Part shown: in pieces, positions 12,378-26,814 of the stretch
Layout: each line of letters begins with the position of its first letter
Position numbering within the stretch: position 1 is the stretch's first letter
Origin: Luzula sylvatica
Lineage: Eukaryota > Streptophyta > Magnoliopsida > Poales > Juncaceae
DNA length: 64,000 bases
NCBI GenBank assembly: GCA_946800325.1
Contig: OX326961.1
Location: 3,078,655 to 3,142,654 of the forward strand
Direction of reading: 5' to 3'
The notes under the pieces: generated by a model
Database searches by the model: none
What the model was told of the DNA's origin: nothing
The model's input: only the letters and a program-made list of their open reading frames with translations
Made by a program: the position numbers and the translations under genes

Positions 12378-15300
12378 GGGGATGTTTGCCATTCCATGCA
12401 AAATCGGGCAACACGAATTGCCGAAATGCATGCTTGATTTGGGCGCTTCAATAAATGTGATGCCATACTCAATATTCAAAACTCTCGATCTAGCCCCCCT
12501 TGATGATACTCAAGTTGTGATCCAATTGGACGATCGGTCCACGACTCGACCGGTTGGGGTGATTGAGGACGTGATAGTAACCGTTAATGGGTTGTTATTT
12601 CCTGCGGACTTCTACGTATTGGACATGAATGAGGGGAGTAGCGATTCAACCCCGATTCTCCTTGGACGACCATTTTTGAAGACGGCACGCACCAAAATCG
12701 ATGTACACGCGGGAGAGCTAACGATGGAGTTCGATGATGAGGTAATTAAATTCAATATTTTTGACAAACTAAAAGAACCCATTGTAGGTACACTCAACTT
12801 GAGCGCTTTGGACGTGATCGACGATTGTGTGCAAGAGGTCATGGATAGCTCACTCGAGAATTTTCAATGGAGCTCGGATCCATTTGAAGGATGTGACGAC
12901 CCTATATTCGAGATCGAGCCCAAGTTGGAAGAAGAACGACGCATAGTTCAAGCACTCTTTCTAGGAGACCTCGAGATTCCGATGAAGAGAACTCCACCCT
13001 CCACCGAACAAGCTCCAAGGTTAGATCTAAAACCACTATCTTTTGGACTAAAATACGTGTTTTTGGATGAAGCGGAAACCTTGCCGGTGATAATCGCTTC
13101 AAATCTAGCAAAGAAGCAAGAAGAAGAACTCATCGATGTGCTAAAAAGGAATAAGAAAGCTTTCGGGTGGACTCTCTCCGACATACCCGGTATTAGTCCG
13201 TCAATGTGCACACACCGAATCCTACTCGAAGACGACTCGAAACCCTCAAGGGAGCCTCAACGAAGACTTAACCCGCCCATGATGGAAGTAGTGAAGAAAG
13301 AGGTGATCAAGCTTTTGGATGCGGGGATAATCTACCCTATTACCGACTCAAAATGGGTCTCGCCCATTCATGTGGTACCAAAGAAAACGGGGATAACAAT
13401 TGTTGAGAACAAAGAGGGCGAGCAAGTGCCGACAAGAATCCAAAATGGGTGGCGAGTTTGTATCGATTATAGGAAATTGAACAAAGCGACAAAGAAAGAC
13501 CATTTCCGTCTTCCATTCATCGATCAAATGCTCGAAAGACTCGCGGGAAAACCGTATTATTGTTTCCTCGATGGATTCTCGGGGTATTTCCAAATTCCAA
13601 TTGCACCCGAAGATCAAGAGAAAACGACTTTCACGTGTCCGTTTGGAACTTTTGCCTATCGACGCATGCCATTTGGTCTATGCAATGCTCCCGGCACTTT
13701 TCAAAGGTGTATGCTTTCTATCTTCTCTGATTATATTTCGAAATTCATTGAAGTTTTTATGGATGATTTTTCGGTATTTGGAGATTCTTTCGATTCTTGC
13801 TTAGGCAATTTATCACAAATACTCGAAAAATGCATCGAAGCTAACCTTGTCTTAAATTTTGAGAAATGCCACTTCATGGTGAGCAAAGGAATTGTTTTAG
13901 GTCATCTCATCTCAAAGGAGGGAATGGAAGTCGACAAGGCAAAAATCGACGTAATCAAGACGCTTCCATATCCAAAGACGGTAAAAGACGTGCGATCCTT
14001 TCTCGGCCATGCGGGGTTCTATAGGCGCTTCATCAAAGACTTCTCGAAAATCTCACAACCAATGTGCCAACTTCTCCAAAAAAAATGTAAAATTCGAATT
14101 CAATGCAAAGTGCAAGGAGGCTTTCGACAATCTCAAGGAAAGGCTTTGCTCCGCGCCAATCATCAAGTCGCCAAATTGGGAGCTACCTTTCGAAATCATG
14201 TGTGACGCAAGCGACACAAGTGTTGGGGCGGTACTCGGCCAAAGGATTGGGAAGGACCCGCATGTGATTGCTTATGCCTCGAAAACCCTCGACAACGCAC
14301 AAAGAAACTACACCACTACCGAAAAGGAACTCCTCGCGATTGTTTTTGCCTTAGAGAAATTTCGATCGTACCTTTTGGGTACCAAGGTAATTGTGTTCTC
14401 GGATCATGGAGCTCTTAAGCATTTAATGAAAAAGAAAGAATGTAAGCCGAGATTGCTTCGATGGATCTTGTTGCTCCAAGAGTTTGATCTCGAGATAAAG
14501 GACAAGAAGGGGTGCGAGAATCTAGTGGCGGATCACCTAAGCCGGCTTCCATGGATTGAAGACGATCTCTTTCCAATTCGACAAGAATTCCCCGAAGAGC
14601 ATGTCCTCGCGGCCCGAGTCGAGTTGCCTTGGTATGCCGATCTCGTTAACTACATGGTGACAAAAGAGTTCCCCCCGAATCTCTCCAAATCTCAACACGA
14701 CAAAATGAAAAGTAACGCCCGATTCTATGTTTGGGAGGACCCCATCTTGTTTCGCATTTGCTCCGATCAAGTAATTCGAAAATGTGTCCACCAAAATGAG
14801 GTACAATCTATCCTTTCTTTTTGTCATACATTACAATGTGGTGGACATTTCGGTATCGCACGTACCACACACAAGGTACAAGAATGTGGATTTTATTGGC
14901 CAACCTTGCATAAAGATGTTGCGAACTTTGTGAAAGGTTGTGAAAATTGCCAAAAGACGGGGAACCTGAGCTGAAGAAATAAAATGCCCCTCAATTCAAT
15001 ATATGTGTGTGAACCATTCGATGTTTGGGGCATTGATTTCATGGGCCCATTTCCATCGTCTTTTGGCTACACTTACATCTTGTTGTGTGTAGATTATATG
15101 ACCAAATGGGTAGAGGCGGTACCATCCAAGCATGCGGACTCGAAAACGGTGGTGGACTTTTTGAAGAAAAATATCTTTCAACGATTCGGCATACCAAGAA
15201 TACTAATTAGCGATCGAGGCTCCCATTTTTGCAACCGACATCTCCAAAGTCTCCTCGAAAAATACCATGTGAACCATCGAACCTCCACCGCGTATCATCC

Positions 15301-15928
15301 TCAAACAAACGGCCAAGCGGAGGTTTCGAACCGAGAAATCAAGTCTATTTTGGAGAAGGTGGTGAACCCAACACGGAAAGATTGGAGTACTCGACTAGGC
15401 GACGCACTTTGGGCATACCGTACCGCCTTCAAAACGCCAATAGGTATGACTCCTTTCAAACTCGTGTACGGAAAAGCATGCCTTCTACCGGTCGAGTTAG
15501 AGCATAAGGCCTTTTGGGCAATAAAGCAATTCACATTGGACTACCCGAAGGATGCATCGGCTCGAAAATTGCAACTTCTCGAATTGGACGAATTTCGACA
15601 AAACGCTTATGATAACTCGAGTTTGTGCAAGGCAAAAGCCAAGAGATTCCATGATCGAATGATTAAAAAGAAAGATTTTCATGTGGGGGAAAGAGTGTTG
15701 CTATTTAACTCTCGTCTCAAGCTTTTCCCCGGGAAACTTCGGTCTCGATGGATCGGACCATTTGTGGTCACTAATGTGATTACATGTGGGGTTGTCGAAA
15801 TTCTAAGCGAAGAAACGAACAAAACGTTCAAGGTGAACGGCCATCGACTCAAGCACTACCACGCAAACTTCGAAACCGGGTGGATGGAGGATCAAGCTCT
15901 AGAACCCATCGACAACTCACAAAGATGA
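12378..15928 (+). pseudogene. Athila-like pol (protease, RT, RNase H, integrase), broken
   Basis: Polymerase polyprotein of a Gypsy element. Order: aspartic protease with LDLGASINVMP (about 12,430); reverse transcriptase with WRVCIDYRKLN, CFLDGFSGYFQIP and the catalytic FMDDFSVFG (about 13,757); RNase H starting [13 protein letters not shown] (about 14,200) with [17 protein letters not shown]; integrase HHCC zinc region ([10 protein letters not shown]...CENCQ), DFMGPFP and SDRGSH catalytic core and a [10 protein letters not shown]-terminus. An extra A in the A-run near 14,083 shifts the frame between RT and RNase H, and a TGA at 14,972-14,974 interrupts integrase just after [11 protein letters not shown]. 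It is therefore inactive as read. Order RT-RNaseH-integrase and no chromodomain place it with Athila/Tat rather than chromoviruses. Confidence 0.92.
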
Positions 15929-16817
15929 GCTCGGCTAAGTCGAGCTCAAGACGTTAAATAAGAGCGCTAGCGAGGGAGGCACACCCACGCATCAAAGGTT
16001 GTATCTCTCTATTATCCCTCTTTTTGAAATTTTCGACTTTTTATACTTGAGGACAAGTAATCTCTAAGTGTGTGTGTGTGTGCGGGGGGGGGGGGGGGGG
16101 GGGGGGGGGGGTAAACCTAGGAGCTTGTTGAGTCATAATACACGTATAAATTACATAGAAAAGATTTTTCTCCACTTCATTGAATTAATTTGTTGGTTTT
16201 TAAACAAATTTTCACCAAACCACCATTTTTACTCTCAAATTTTTAATTTTACATAATATTTGAAGAATTGCGGTTGAAATCTTTAAGAGATTCTTCCGGG
16301 GGATTCAAGCCCTAATCAATATTTTCACAAATTAATGAGTTTTTGACAATTTGATCAATCCTCGATTTACATGACATACCATTTTCAATAAATAAACCCA
16401 TTTTGTACTAGGAATTTCTAAAAAGCTTTGTTTGAACCAATTTAGTAAGTTTTGCTTGAATCTTAAATTTGACTATTTGCACTTAAGGGCTCGACCGTTT
16501 ATGGGGATTAGAAATTATACTAACGGGAACCAATTTGCTCTCAAAGCTTGATTCGATGAGCTCATGCACCTTGATTAAGTAATGAGTGGTGTGAGTCATG
16601 ACCACTTGTTGGCTAAAGGGGTGCATGAGTCGTAGTAAACCAAAGTAGCCGGTTCTTGGTGTGAGTCATGATCAAGAGTCGATGCGAAAAAGTTTTCTAC
16701 AATCACGGATTAAAGTGCTTTCGATTGTCAAATCCGTGCGATTGATTAAGTAATGAGTGGTGTGAGTCATGACCACTTGTTGGCTAAAGATTGCGCGGAT
16801 CCATGGGGTTTTACTAA
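15929..16817 (+). other. Athila 3' untranslated region, with poly-G tract
   Basis: Begins right after integrase. TTGAGGACAAGTAATC followed by GTGTG and a run of 28 G (16,084-16,111) recalls the conserved 3' motif of Athila/Tat elements. A 46-bp unit containing GTGTGAGTCATGACCACTTG occurs at 16,573-16,618 and again at 16,744-16,789. There is no env-like frame and no polypurine tract before 16,818, where homology to the 5' flank begins. Confidence 0.65.
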
Positions 16818-18384
<1,567 letters not shown>

Positions 18385-19903
18385 TGATAAGAGGAAAATT
18401 AAGCACATTTTTAGTATATAATTTGGGGATCTTAGCTCTTTCAAATGACAACTTTGTGTATATAATTGTTCATATTTAAGATTGCAAGAATATTTCTTCA
18501 CTAAGTGTGTTTTATTGATAATTTTAGGTTTTTGGGCGAAAGTTTTTGGCATTCCAACAGTGTAGTTGTCTTCCTCTCCTCGCGCCGATAAAATCGATAT
18601 ATTATACTGTCCATTTCGGTACACGTATGAAGAAGGAGGCAAGAAATCTACCACACAAAAGTCTACACCAAATTCTATACGAAAACCACTCACACTATAA
18701 CCACCATTCAGCCCACCTTCCTCACCTACAATTACCAAACTACCCTCAATCCTCTCAACCATCTCTTGACCAATGGGAAGGCTCCAAAGACATTATAAAT
18801 AGACCCCAAGGGCCCATGGGGCAGGATGCTCTTTTTTTACTCTCTCACTTTCTTCTTCACTCTCTCTCTCTCCCTCTCCAAGCACTCTCAATAACTCTCA
18901 AGAACTTTCAAGAACCACTCAAGTTTCATTAATTCGGGAATTTCCTCCATCTCCAGATTCAAGCTTTCTTCATTTGGTGAAAAGATCTAAACAAGTCGTA
19001 AAAGAGACACTCCACAACCGGACTCGAAGCCTTCTTCATCCGGTGAAAACGTGTTCTTAATTTCCGGTCTCGAAGCCTTCTTCAACCGGGAAAGTCGAAT
19101 TCTTCAAGACGAGAAAATCGCTCAATCTCCTAGCTTCCTAGCGATTCGAGCATCAATCGTTCACACTCACAAGGAAGGAGTACCTCTAATCACGTTGAAG
19201 CTTTCTTCTCGTTTTAGGTGTAGTCTTTTCAATTCTCGAATTTGTTGTGTAAATATAACTTGTTTGATTCTAAAAATCTTTGTTCTAATTTGAGTTTTTA
19301 AATTTGATATTTTTCTCTTTATTCTCTTAATCTCAGTTTAATTATTTTCCAAAACAAATCTAGAACCAAACTTAATTTAAAAACTTCAAATAGAAAACTA
19401 ACTCAGAAATCCAGTATAAATTCTTGTTTAACCTAATTCAGTACATTCTAGATCTCCAAAGTTAAAATTGTTTCTTTCATTGCGTAGATATTGATTTCTA
19501 GTTTCGGGAACTTTTTGAATCGTAGAATTTCATGAAATATTCGAATTGATATGAATTTTTGAAAACTGTCACTTAAACTGAAAACCTGCTGTTTCCAGGG
19601 GACTGATTTTCAGAGACCTGATTGTAATTCGTTAATAACTTTTTATTCCGTTGTCCAAATTGTTTGACATTTTAGGATAAATTTGATAATATTCAGAACT
19701 ATCTCTACACAAATTTGCATTAATTTTGGAAACTTCGAAATAATTATTTTAAAGATCTGAAGTTTAATCCTATTTTGACGCAATAGCTCCATGTGGAACG
19801 AATCTATTATTTTCTGCTATACAACCATATAATTCACTTGTTTGATATTACGGGACTTTAAAACAACGATACGCGTTTTAGACGTGCAAAAAGACCGCTA
19901 TCA
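18385..19903 (+). repeat. Athila-like second (3') LTR
   Basis: 1,519 bp, same TGATA...TATCA ends as the 5' LTR, followed by ACAAC (19,904-19,908), the outer target duplication. Confidence 0.88.
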
Positions 19904-19908
19904 ACAAC

Positions 19909-20479
19909 ATTAACAGTAATAATTAAATATGGATAGTGTTAATGGGATTTGTTTGTATTTTAAACTTCTTATCTTTATCTTTATATAATTCATAATTGTG
20001 TTAGGATTAAACGCATCAAGATATGCAATATGGAATGCGTCATTGTTTTGTTCTTATATGTTTAGTCTTATGTGCACACTATCGTCAACCAAGTTTGTTC
20101 AGTGGTCGTAACGTAATTGGAAGGTGGGGAAAGGGGTCCGGTTTCACTTTTCCGGCCCGGTCCGCCAGTGAGATAATCAAGAATAAGAAAGAGAAGAGAT
20201 TGATTGAGCTTCCCTATACGTTGCTTGCCCTTGCCGGGCAGGATAGGCTGGTTGCGTAGGATTCAGCATTCGAAAGTCCGTCCGCCAATTCAGGCTATTC
20301 ATTGCCTAGTCTTTTAAATTGCTCGGAAAATCTGCCTCGAAAGAAACCAACTACTAAATCTGTATAAACAAATTAAAAAAATCAGCCTAAAAGCCAATTA
20401 CTGAATCTGTATAAACAAATAATCATGTGCACGATGTGTTATATTAAATTATTACATGGGCTATTTGGTTTGATCCAAT
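19909..20479. other. Unassigned DNA with a GC-rich patch
   Basis: AT-rich apart from about 20,100-20,330, which is GC-richer and has the look of plant mitochondrial DNA (GGGGTCCGG, GCCGGGCAGG, GAAAGTCCGTCCG). I recognise no protein in its 79-codon frame. An organelle-derived insertion is possible but unproven. Confidence 0.3.
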
Positions 20480-20489
20480 CAGTAACCTT

Positions 20490-21600
20490 TGACGTTTCGG
20501 TTTTCGGGTCATTGGATTTCGGATCGTTCGGTTACGGATCGTTTCGATTTTTTAGACATTCGGTTCCTGATTATTTTGATTTTCGGATCATTCGAATTTC
20601 GCAAAATTTCATTTCGAATTATTCGAAATTTATTTTATGTCATGCGGATTTCGAATCTTTTCAATTTCGGATCAACTAGATTCCGTGATGATTGCCTACG
20701 AGTCATTCGGATCCCGAGACAATTTAGCAATAATATATTGACTTTTTATTTTTCCTAAAATTATTAAACAAATTAATAAAGGGAGATTTCTGCACGTAAC
20801 TTTTTTTAAGATGAAAATTCAAAAAATAATCTCATTTTAGAAAATATTCCAAAAATCTCGATGGCACCGGGTTTTTAAATCCTGGCGGGTTATTTTTTTT
20901 TTTTTGATAAAAAACACACCATTATTATAAAAATTCATTAATATTGATTCAAATTTATCAATTCCAACTAATGTTAATTACGTATTAAATTAATAACTAA
21001 CATGCGCTCGTTATTATGTTAACTAAATATACTAACTTAGAAAATAAAACATGTTATCTTAAAATTTGGAGAACAATATCAAATTTTCAATTGAAAATTT
21101 CAACGGATTTTATAAACTCGGTCATTTTTATCAGAAAACAAATGATGGCTACATTTCGTTTGTTAATTAATTTAATTGACCGAGATTTTAAAATCAGATA
21201 CCACCGGATTTTTAAAATCCGTTCCGGATTACTTTTGAAATATTTTCAAAATTCGGATTATATTTTGAATTCCCAATCCAAATTAGGTCGCACATGTAGA
21301 CATGTTCCATAAATAAATAATTGATCAGATTTTTAAGATCATTCGGTTTATGAGTTTCGGGTCATTCAGATGATGAGTTTCTGGGTTTTTGGATATTGAA
21401 TTTCGAGTATTCGGGTTTCGGATCAATTGAATTTTGGATCAATTTTGAATTTGAATTATACGATTTCGGTTTCATTTCGGTTCGGATCATTCAGTTTCGG
21501 TTTGAATTCGGATCGTTAACTTTTTAAAAAAATTCGGATCGAGTTCAAATTTGGATGAAGCGGATCGTTTTTTTCGGATTTTATCACACTTGGAAATTTG
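20490..21600. repeat. Degenerate TTCGG(A/G)TC-rich repeat region
   Basis: Two blocks (about 20,490-20,690 and 21,330-21,600) made of variants of TTTCGGATCGTTCGG, separated by AT-rich DNA. The second block ends in a GC hairpin (TCCGC...GCGGA, about 21,601-21,618). A similar block lies at 62,559-62,760. Possibly the ends of an old transposon; no boundary or target duplication found. Open frames here come from the repeat and are not called. Confidence 0.5.
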
Positions 21601-21618
21601 TCCGCGCTTCGCTGCGGA

Positions 21619-22847
21619 TTTTTAATGTAATTGTTTGTATTAGATAAAAAATTGTGTATTCGCTTATTAATTGTTATTTGTTATGTTTACAGAAAAAATA
21701 TCATAAAACCAATATGAAAATTATTAAATGTGTAATTTGATATAATATCATAAAATAAATTAATGAATATCACAAAAAATATTAAAATTATTAAATGCGT
21801 AAAGCATGATATAAATTAATGAAATCACAAAATAAATATGAAATCATATCATAAAATAAATTAATGAATAGCACAAAACAAATATGAAAAAAATATTAAA
21901 TGCGTAAAGCATGATATAAATTAATGAATATCAAATCACAAAATAAATATGAAAACATGATATAAATATTAATATAATTAAGGTAGAACATGACATAAAG
22001 ATTATAAAATAAATTATTAAATGATTAAATGGGTAAAACATGATATAAATTAATGGATACATGATATAAACAAATGGATATAATAAAATCATAAAATAAA
22101 TATGGAAATTATATAAATATTAATATGTGTGATAGAAAATCAAAGAGATGATATGGCTCAATGTGGGATTTTTAATGCAATTGTTTGTATTAGATAAAAG
22201 ACTGTGTATTCACTTATTAATTGTTATTTGTTATGTTTACAGAAAATATCATAAAATCAATATAAAAATTATTAAATGTGTAATTTGATATAATATCATA
22301 AAATAAATTAATCAATATCACAAAAATATGAAAATTATTAAATGCGTAAAACATGATATAAATTAATGAAATCATGTCATAAAATAAATTAATGAATATC
22401 ACAAAACAAATATGAAAAAAATATTAATTGCGTAAAACATGATATAAATTAGTGAATATCAAATCACAAAATAAATATGAAATCATAAAATAAATATGAA
22501 AACATGATATAAATATTAATATAATTAAGGTAGAACATGATATAAAGATCATAAAATAAATTATTAAATGAGTAAAACATGATATAAATTAATGGATATA
22601 AGCAAATCATAAAATAAATATGAAAATTATATAAATATTAATCACAAAATAAATATGAAATCATAAAATAAATATGAAAACATGATATAAATATTAATAT
22701 AATTAAAGTAGAACATGATATAGAAATTATTAAATGGATAAAACATGATATAAATTAATAGATACATGATATAAATTAATTGATATAATAAAATTATAAA
22801 ATAAATATAAATATTTTATAAATATTAATATGTGTGATAGAAAATCA
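21619..22847. repeat. Large AT-rich tandem duplication
   Basis: Two diverged direct copies, about 21,619-22,165 and 22,168-22,847. Both start ATTTTTAATG(T/C)AATTG and end TGTGTGATAGAAAATCAAA. Inside each copy are shorter repeats on the phrases AAAACATGATATAAATTAATG and AATCATAAAATAAATATGA. No coding capacity. Confidence 0.8.
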
Positions 22848-22860
22848 AACATGAGGTGAA

Positions 22861-23049
22861 TCAACGCGAGAATTCAAAAACATCCCAATCTTTAAACGAG
22901 TACAATTTTGCCGGCTGGAGTCTCAACGCGTCAGGTTCTTCCCATCCCGTTAAATTATGAAAAGTAACAGTATATATTATTTTATTATGTGCATGAACGA
23001 TAAGCGCGGCTATTAAATGTGGCATGTTACATTTGTCAGACCCAGTCAA
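22861..23049 (-). other. Unidentified short open frame
   Basis: 62 codons, distinctly less AT-rich than its surroundings, with a protein-like C-terminal half (HNLTGWEEPDALRLQP...FKDWDVFEFSR). I do not recognise the family; it could be an exon fragment. No neighbouring exon identified. Confidence 0.25.
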
Positions 23050-23129
23050 ATCACATCATGCTCATTTTTTTGACCCTTCGGTTTTTTTCTTGTTTTTACA
23101 TTGGACTATGCACTTATGTTGCGCGGATA

Positions 23130-23310
23130 TTTTAAAAAACGAATCGTAGCCGTATCAGATAACGATACGTCACCGATACGGCATCGATACGTATCCGATA
23201 CGTTACGTGGCGTATCAGACTATTTTAGTATATAAATTTGAATCGATACGTTTCCGATACGGCTGGATACGGTTTCGATACGGCGGGATACGGTTCCGAT
23301 ACGGCTGACC
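23130..23310. repeat. Degenerate CGATACG repeat cluster
   Basis: About a dozen variants of (C)CGATACGG in both orientations in 180 bp, interrupted near 23,222-23,240. Non-coding. Confidence 0.8.
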
Positions 23311-24215
23311 AATTATTTTTTGTTTTTTTTGTCCAATTTAAAATTACCCAATATTTTTACTATTCAATAGTATTTTACATCACATATTTTTTATTTTTTT
23401 TATTCGTAACTATTTTTATTAACAACTATTTAACATTAAAATTAAATATTAGAATAATATTAATTTGTCAAGGTATTTCCAGGAATATTTTTTATACCAT
23501 ATTTTTATTTAATTTTAATTTTCTATGACAAAATATATAATAAATAAAATATTGAAATTATGTATATGAAATATAGTTTTTTTAAATTAGTATATGTTAA
23601 AAAATTATTCATAATGATTTTAAATTAATAGAATAATACAAAAATATGTTTATTAAATTTAAAGATGAAAAATAAAGAGGTATTTTGGTCCAAAAAAATT
23701 ATAATACAATGAAATACCCTTATAGGGGGATAATTGAAAAGAAAACATTGTATGTAGGGGTTTTTTTGGAATTTCTCAAAAGTTAGGATTTTTTTTGTAA
23801 ATTCAAGAAAAGTTAGGGGTTATTTGTAAATTTCACTAATATAATTAATTAAAATTTTATATGTAAATATATTAAAAATTAATTATAATGTACGTTTATT
23901 AATACGTTGAAATTAATGATTTATTTGTTTTTATATGTTAATTTAGTTGCTAATTATTCGTACTAATTTTTTTTTAAATACGCGTAGAAAACATGAGAGA
24001 GGTGTTGTGGAGGCAAAGTAAAAATTTTCATTCTAGTATAGAAATTCGCAACGAGTTGTGGGGACAAAGTATCTCTTCCTCTACTATTAAATTTAATTTT
24101 TTATTAGAAAAAATAAAATTGGGCATTTTATGAGTCATCTGAAGTAGACATCATCAAATAAAAAAATAAAAAAAAGCAATACGTGAAAGTTAGATTTTTT
24201 ATTTTTTGACTATAT
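23311..24215. other. AT-rich DNA with a dispersed repeat
   Basis: No gene seen. The stretch 23,693-23,850 (TTTTGGTCC... to ...AGTTAGGGGTTATTTG) is a diverged reverse complement of 62,224-62,410, so it belongs to a dispersed family. The rest is very AT-rich. Confidence 0.5.
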
Positions 24216-24224
24216 TTTGTGAAT

Positions 24225-24330
24225 GGAAAATTTTCATATATAACCAACTTGCCAAATTAGATTATTCAGGAAATAACCAAGTTTTGAAAATAATTCGAAA
24301 TATGTCTTTTGCGGGGAATGAAACAGCGCC
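24225..24330 (+). repeat. MULE left terminal inverted repeat
   Basis: Starts GGAAAATTTTC. Matches the reverse complement of 60,285-60,388 with moderate divergence, best over the first 22 and around GTCTTTTGCGGGG. Confidence 0.9.
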
Positions 24331-25467
24331 TTTTAGTGAAGGGCGGAGTATGGTACCTCGCCTTCCTTAATTATATTTAGATTGGTTGATTGTGGCGGTT
24401 AAATGTGAATTAATAAAAGGCGGAGTTTGAATGTGCGCCTGGCGGAGAATGGAATCCCGCCTTTCCACCAGAAGGTGCCACGTGTGCAAGACGAGCATTG
24501 AATGTGCGCCAGGCGCGGTATGGAAGTCCGCCCCTTCACTGTTACCCTAAAACCGCTGCTTTCTTCTTTTTCTTTCTCTTCTCTTCGCCTCTTTCTTCCT
24601 TCACGGTTTCTTTGCTTTTTCTCCATCTCCCCTTTCTTTTCTTCTCTTCTCTTCCAACTCTTCCCTCTCCCTCTCCCTCTTGAAGTAGTATCGAAAAGAA
24701 AGTGATCGAGACTCTTGTTAGAGAGGATTTTTTGCTCGTTTTTTCGTTTTTCTTCCTCTTGAACCAAGCTTTCGTGAAGTTCTTTGGATTTTACGGTATG
24801 TATTGTTGTTATTTGTTATCTATATTGAATATTTGAACTTATATGTGTATTTTTTGTTTCAAATGACAGATTTTGATTTTGAGGATTGAAATTTTGAGAT
24901 TCGGACTAGATTTGTGCTAGAGATTTGAAGCTCGTTCATCTTTGATTACAAGGTACATTTTTTTTTATATTTAATTATTTTAGTTAGATTATTTTTGAAA
25001 GATATAATTACAAAAAATATTTGCTCAAAGTTAGGATTTCATTAGATTAAAATTTAAGGATGTTAAAGGTAGGGTTTAAATTGCAAAAAAATCATTTGAG
25101 TTAGGGTTTGATTTAGAAAGAAGAGTTGTTGAAGTTTTTTTTGCAAATTACGAAAATGTCATTGAAGTTCAAAAAATATTGTAGTGTAATAAAATTAGGA
25201 ATGAAGTTAGGGTTTAAATTGCAAAAATGACATTTAAATTAGGGTTAGAATTTAAAAGAAGACTTGTTGAAATTTTTTTTTGAAAATTACGAAAATGCCA
25301 TTGATGTTAAAATAGGAATGAAGTTAGGGTTTAAATTGCAAAAAATTCATTTAAGTTAGGGTTTCAATTACAAAAAATAATTGGTGAAAAAATGCCATTA
25401 ATTGAATAGATAATTAAAATTAAGAATTGAAAATAAATTTGACACAAGAACAACATGTAGTGCAAGC
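24331..25467 (+). promoter_or_regulatory. MULE subterminal repeats, promoter and 5' leader
   Basis: Several copies of a GGCGGA...TGGAATCCCGCC-like motif (24,330-24,540) precede a strongly pyrimidine-rich leader (24,555-24,685) typical of plant 5' UTRs. Possible splice donors follow at 24,796 (ACG|GTATGT) and 24,951 (AAG|GTACAT). The stretch 25,020-25,400 repeats the phrase AGTTAGGGTTTAAATTGCAAAAA several times. No coding frame before 25,468. Confidence 0.5.
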
Positions 25468-26814
25468 ATGGAAGGGACTTCATTTTGCATTTTTTGGGAC
25501 GATAATATTGTTAGGGACGGAAATATTATACCCCGTTATGAAGGAGGTAGAACTACGTTAGTAATTTTACCAAATGGAAGTAATTTTATGGATTTGATAA
25601 ATTTGGTTCGTAATTGCACTGGAATAAATACATAAATGTATGATATAATATTGAAAACGAATTGGCCATTTCAATCAGGGGTTTGAGATTTTGTTGAAAT
25701 TAATGGTGATTCAAGTTTAAGCATGATGATGGCAACTATTACCGGAGGTTATAACCAATTGTTTGTTGAACAAAGAGCGAAATATAATCCTTATCATAAT
25801 GATGCTGCTTTTGGTTATAATTATCCCGATCATTCGTCTGATTCTGGATACGATTCCGCATATTGTTCGGGTCGTCCCGAGTCATCCGAACAATTTGCTG
25901 GTCCCTCGGAACCCGTTGCAAATGAGAGTCACGTAGAATTAGAGGAAGATATGGAGGAGGAAGAAGGAGAAGAAGAAGAAATGGAGAAAAATGACGGTAG
26001 TAGTGAAAGTAGTGTTCCAGAAATTGATATCGATTACGTGATTCATGAATGTAGTCAAGGTGGGGAGTGGATAAATGGAATGAATATGACGGAGGATATC
26101 CCAGAAATTTTTGAAGATGACGAATGGGTGGATTTAATGGTATGTGAAGATGGAGATGACGACAATGATCAAATAAATGACTTGTCATCCGATAAATCTT
26201 GGCACGGGTTATTGTTTGCAACGAAGAAAGAAATGCAAAACGAGTTGAGAGATTGGTCGATTAAGAATTATGTCGAGTTTCGGGTACAAAAAAGTAATAC
26301 GAGTGAATATCAAATTCGTTGTGTTCAAGAAGAATGTGATTGGAGATTGCGTGCAATTGTGCCCAAATATGAAACCTCATGGAAAATTACTAAATTCATA
26401 GGAGGACATACATGTGTGTTAATTCTGGGGTTGCGTCTCACAATCGCCAATTGAATGCCGAACACATTTGTTCGATGATCCTTCCCAATTTACGCCAAGA
26501 TTTAACTCTTGATCCTAATAACATTAAAGAATTGGTTTTTAGGAAATATGGTATCGAAATCACTTATAAGACTGCATGGAAAGCACGGTCAAATTCGATT
26601 GCCTTAATTTACGGAAAATGGGAGGATTCTTATGCCGATTTGCGATCGTATATGAAGATGTTACAAATGAGAGATCCCAGTACCGTTGTCGATTTCGATT
26701 ACGGTAACGGTCGTCGCGGTAACTTACATTTCAAACGGGTGTTTTGGGCATTGGGGCCCTCAATTAAAGGTTTTCAACATTGTCGTCCGGTTTTGAGTGT
26801 CGATGGTGCCCATT

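Noticed and set aside
24399..24767. 122-codon minus-strand frame rich in Glu/Lys/Arg
   Set aside because: It is the complement of the pyrimidine-rich MULE leader; low complexity.
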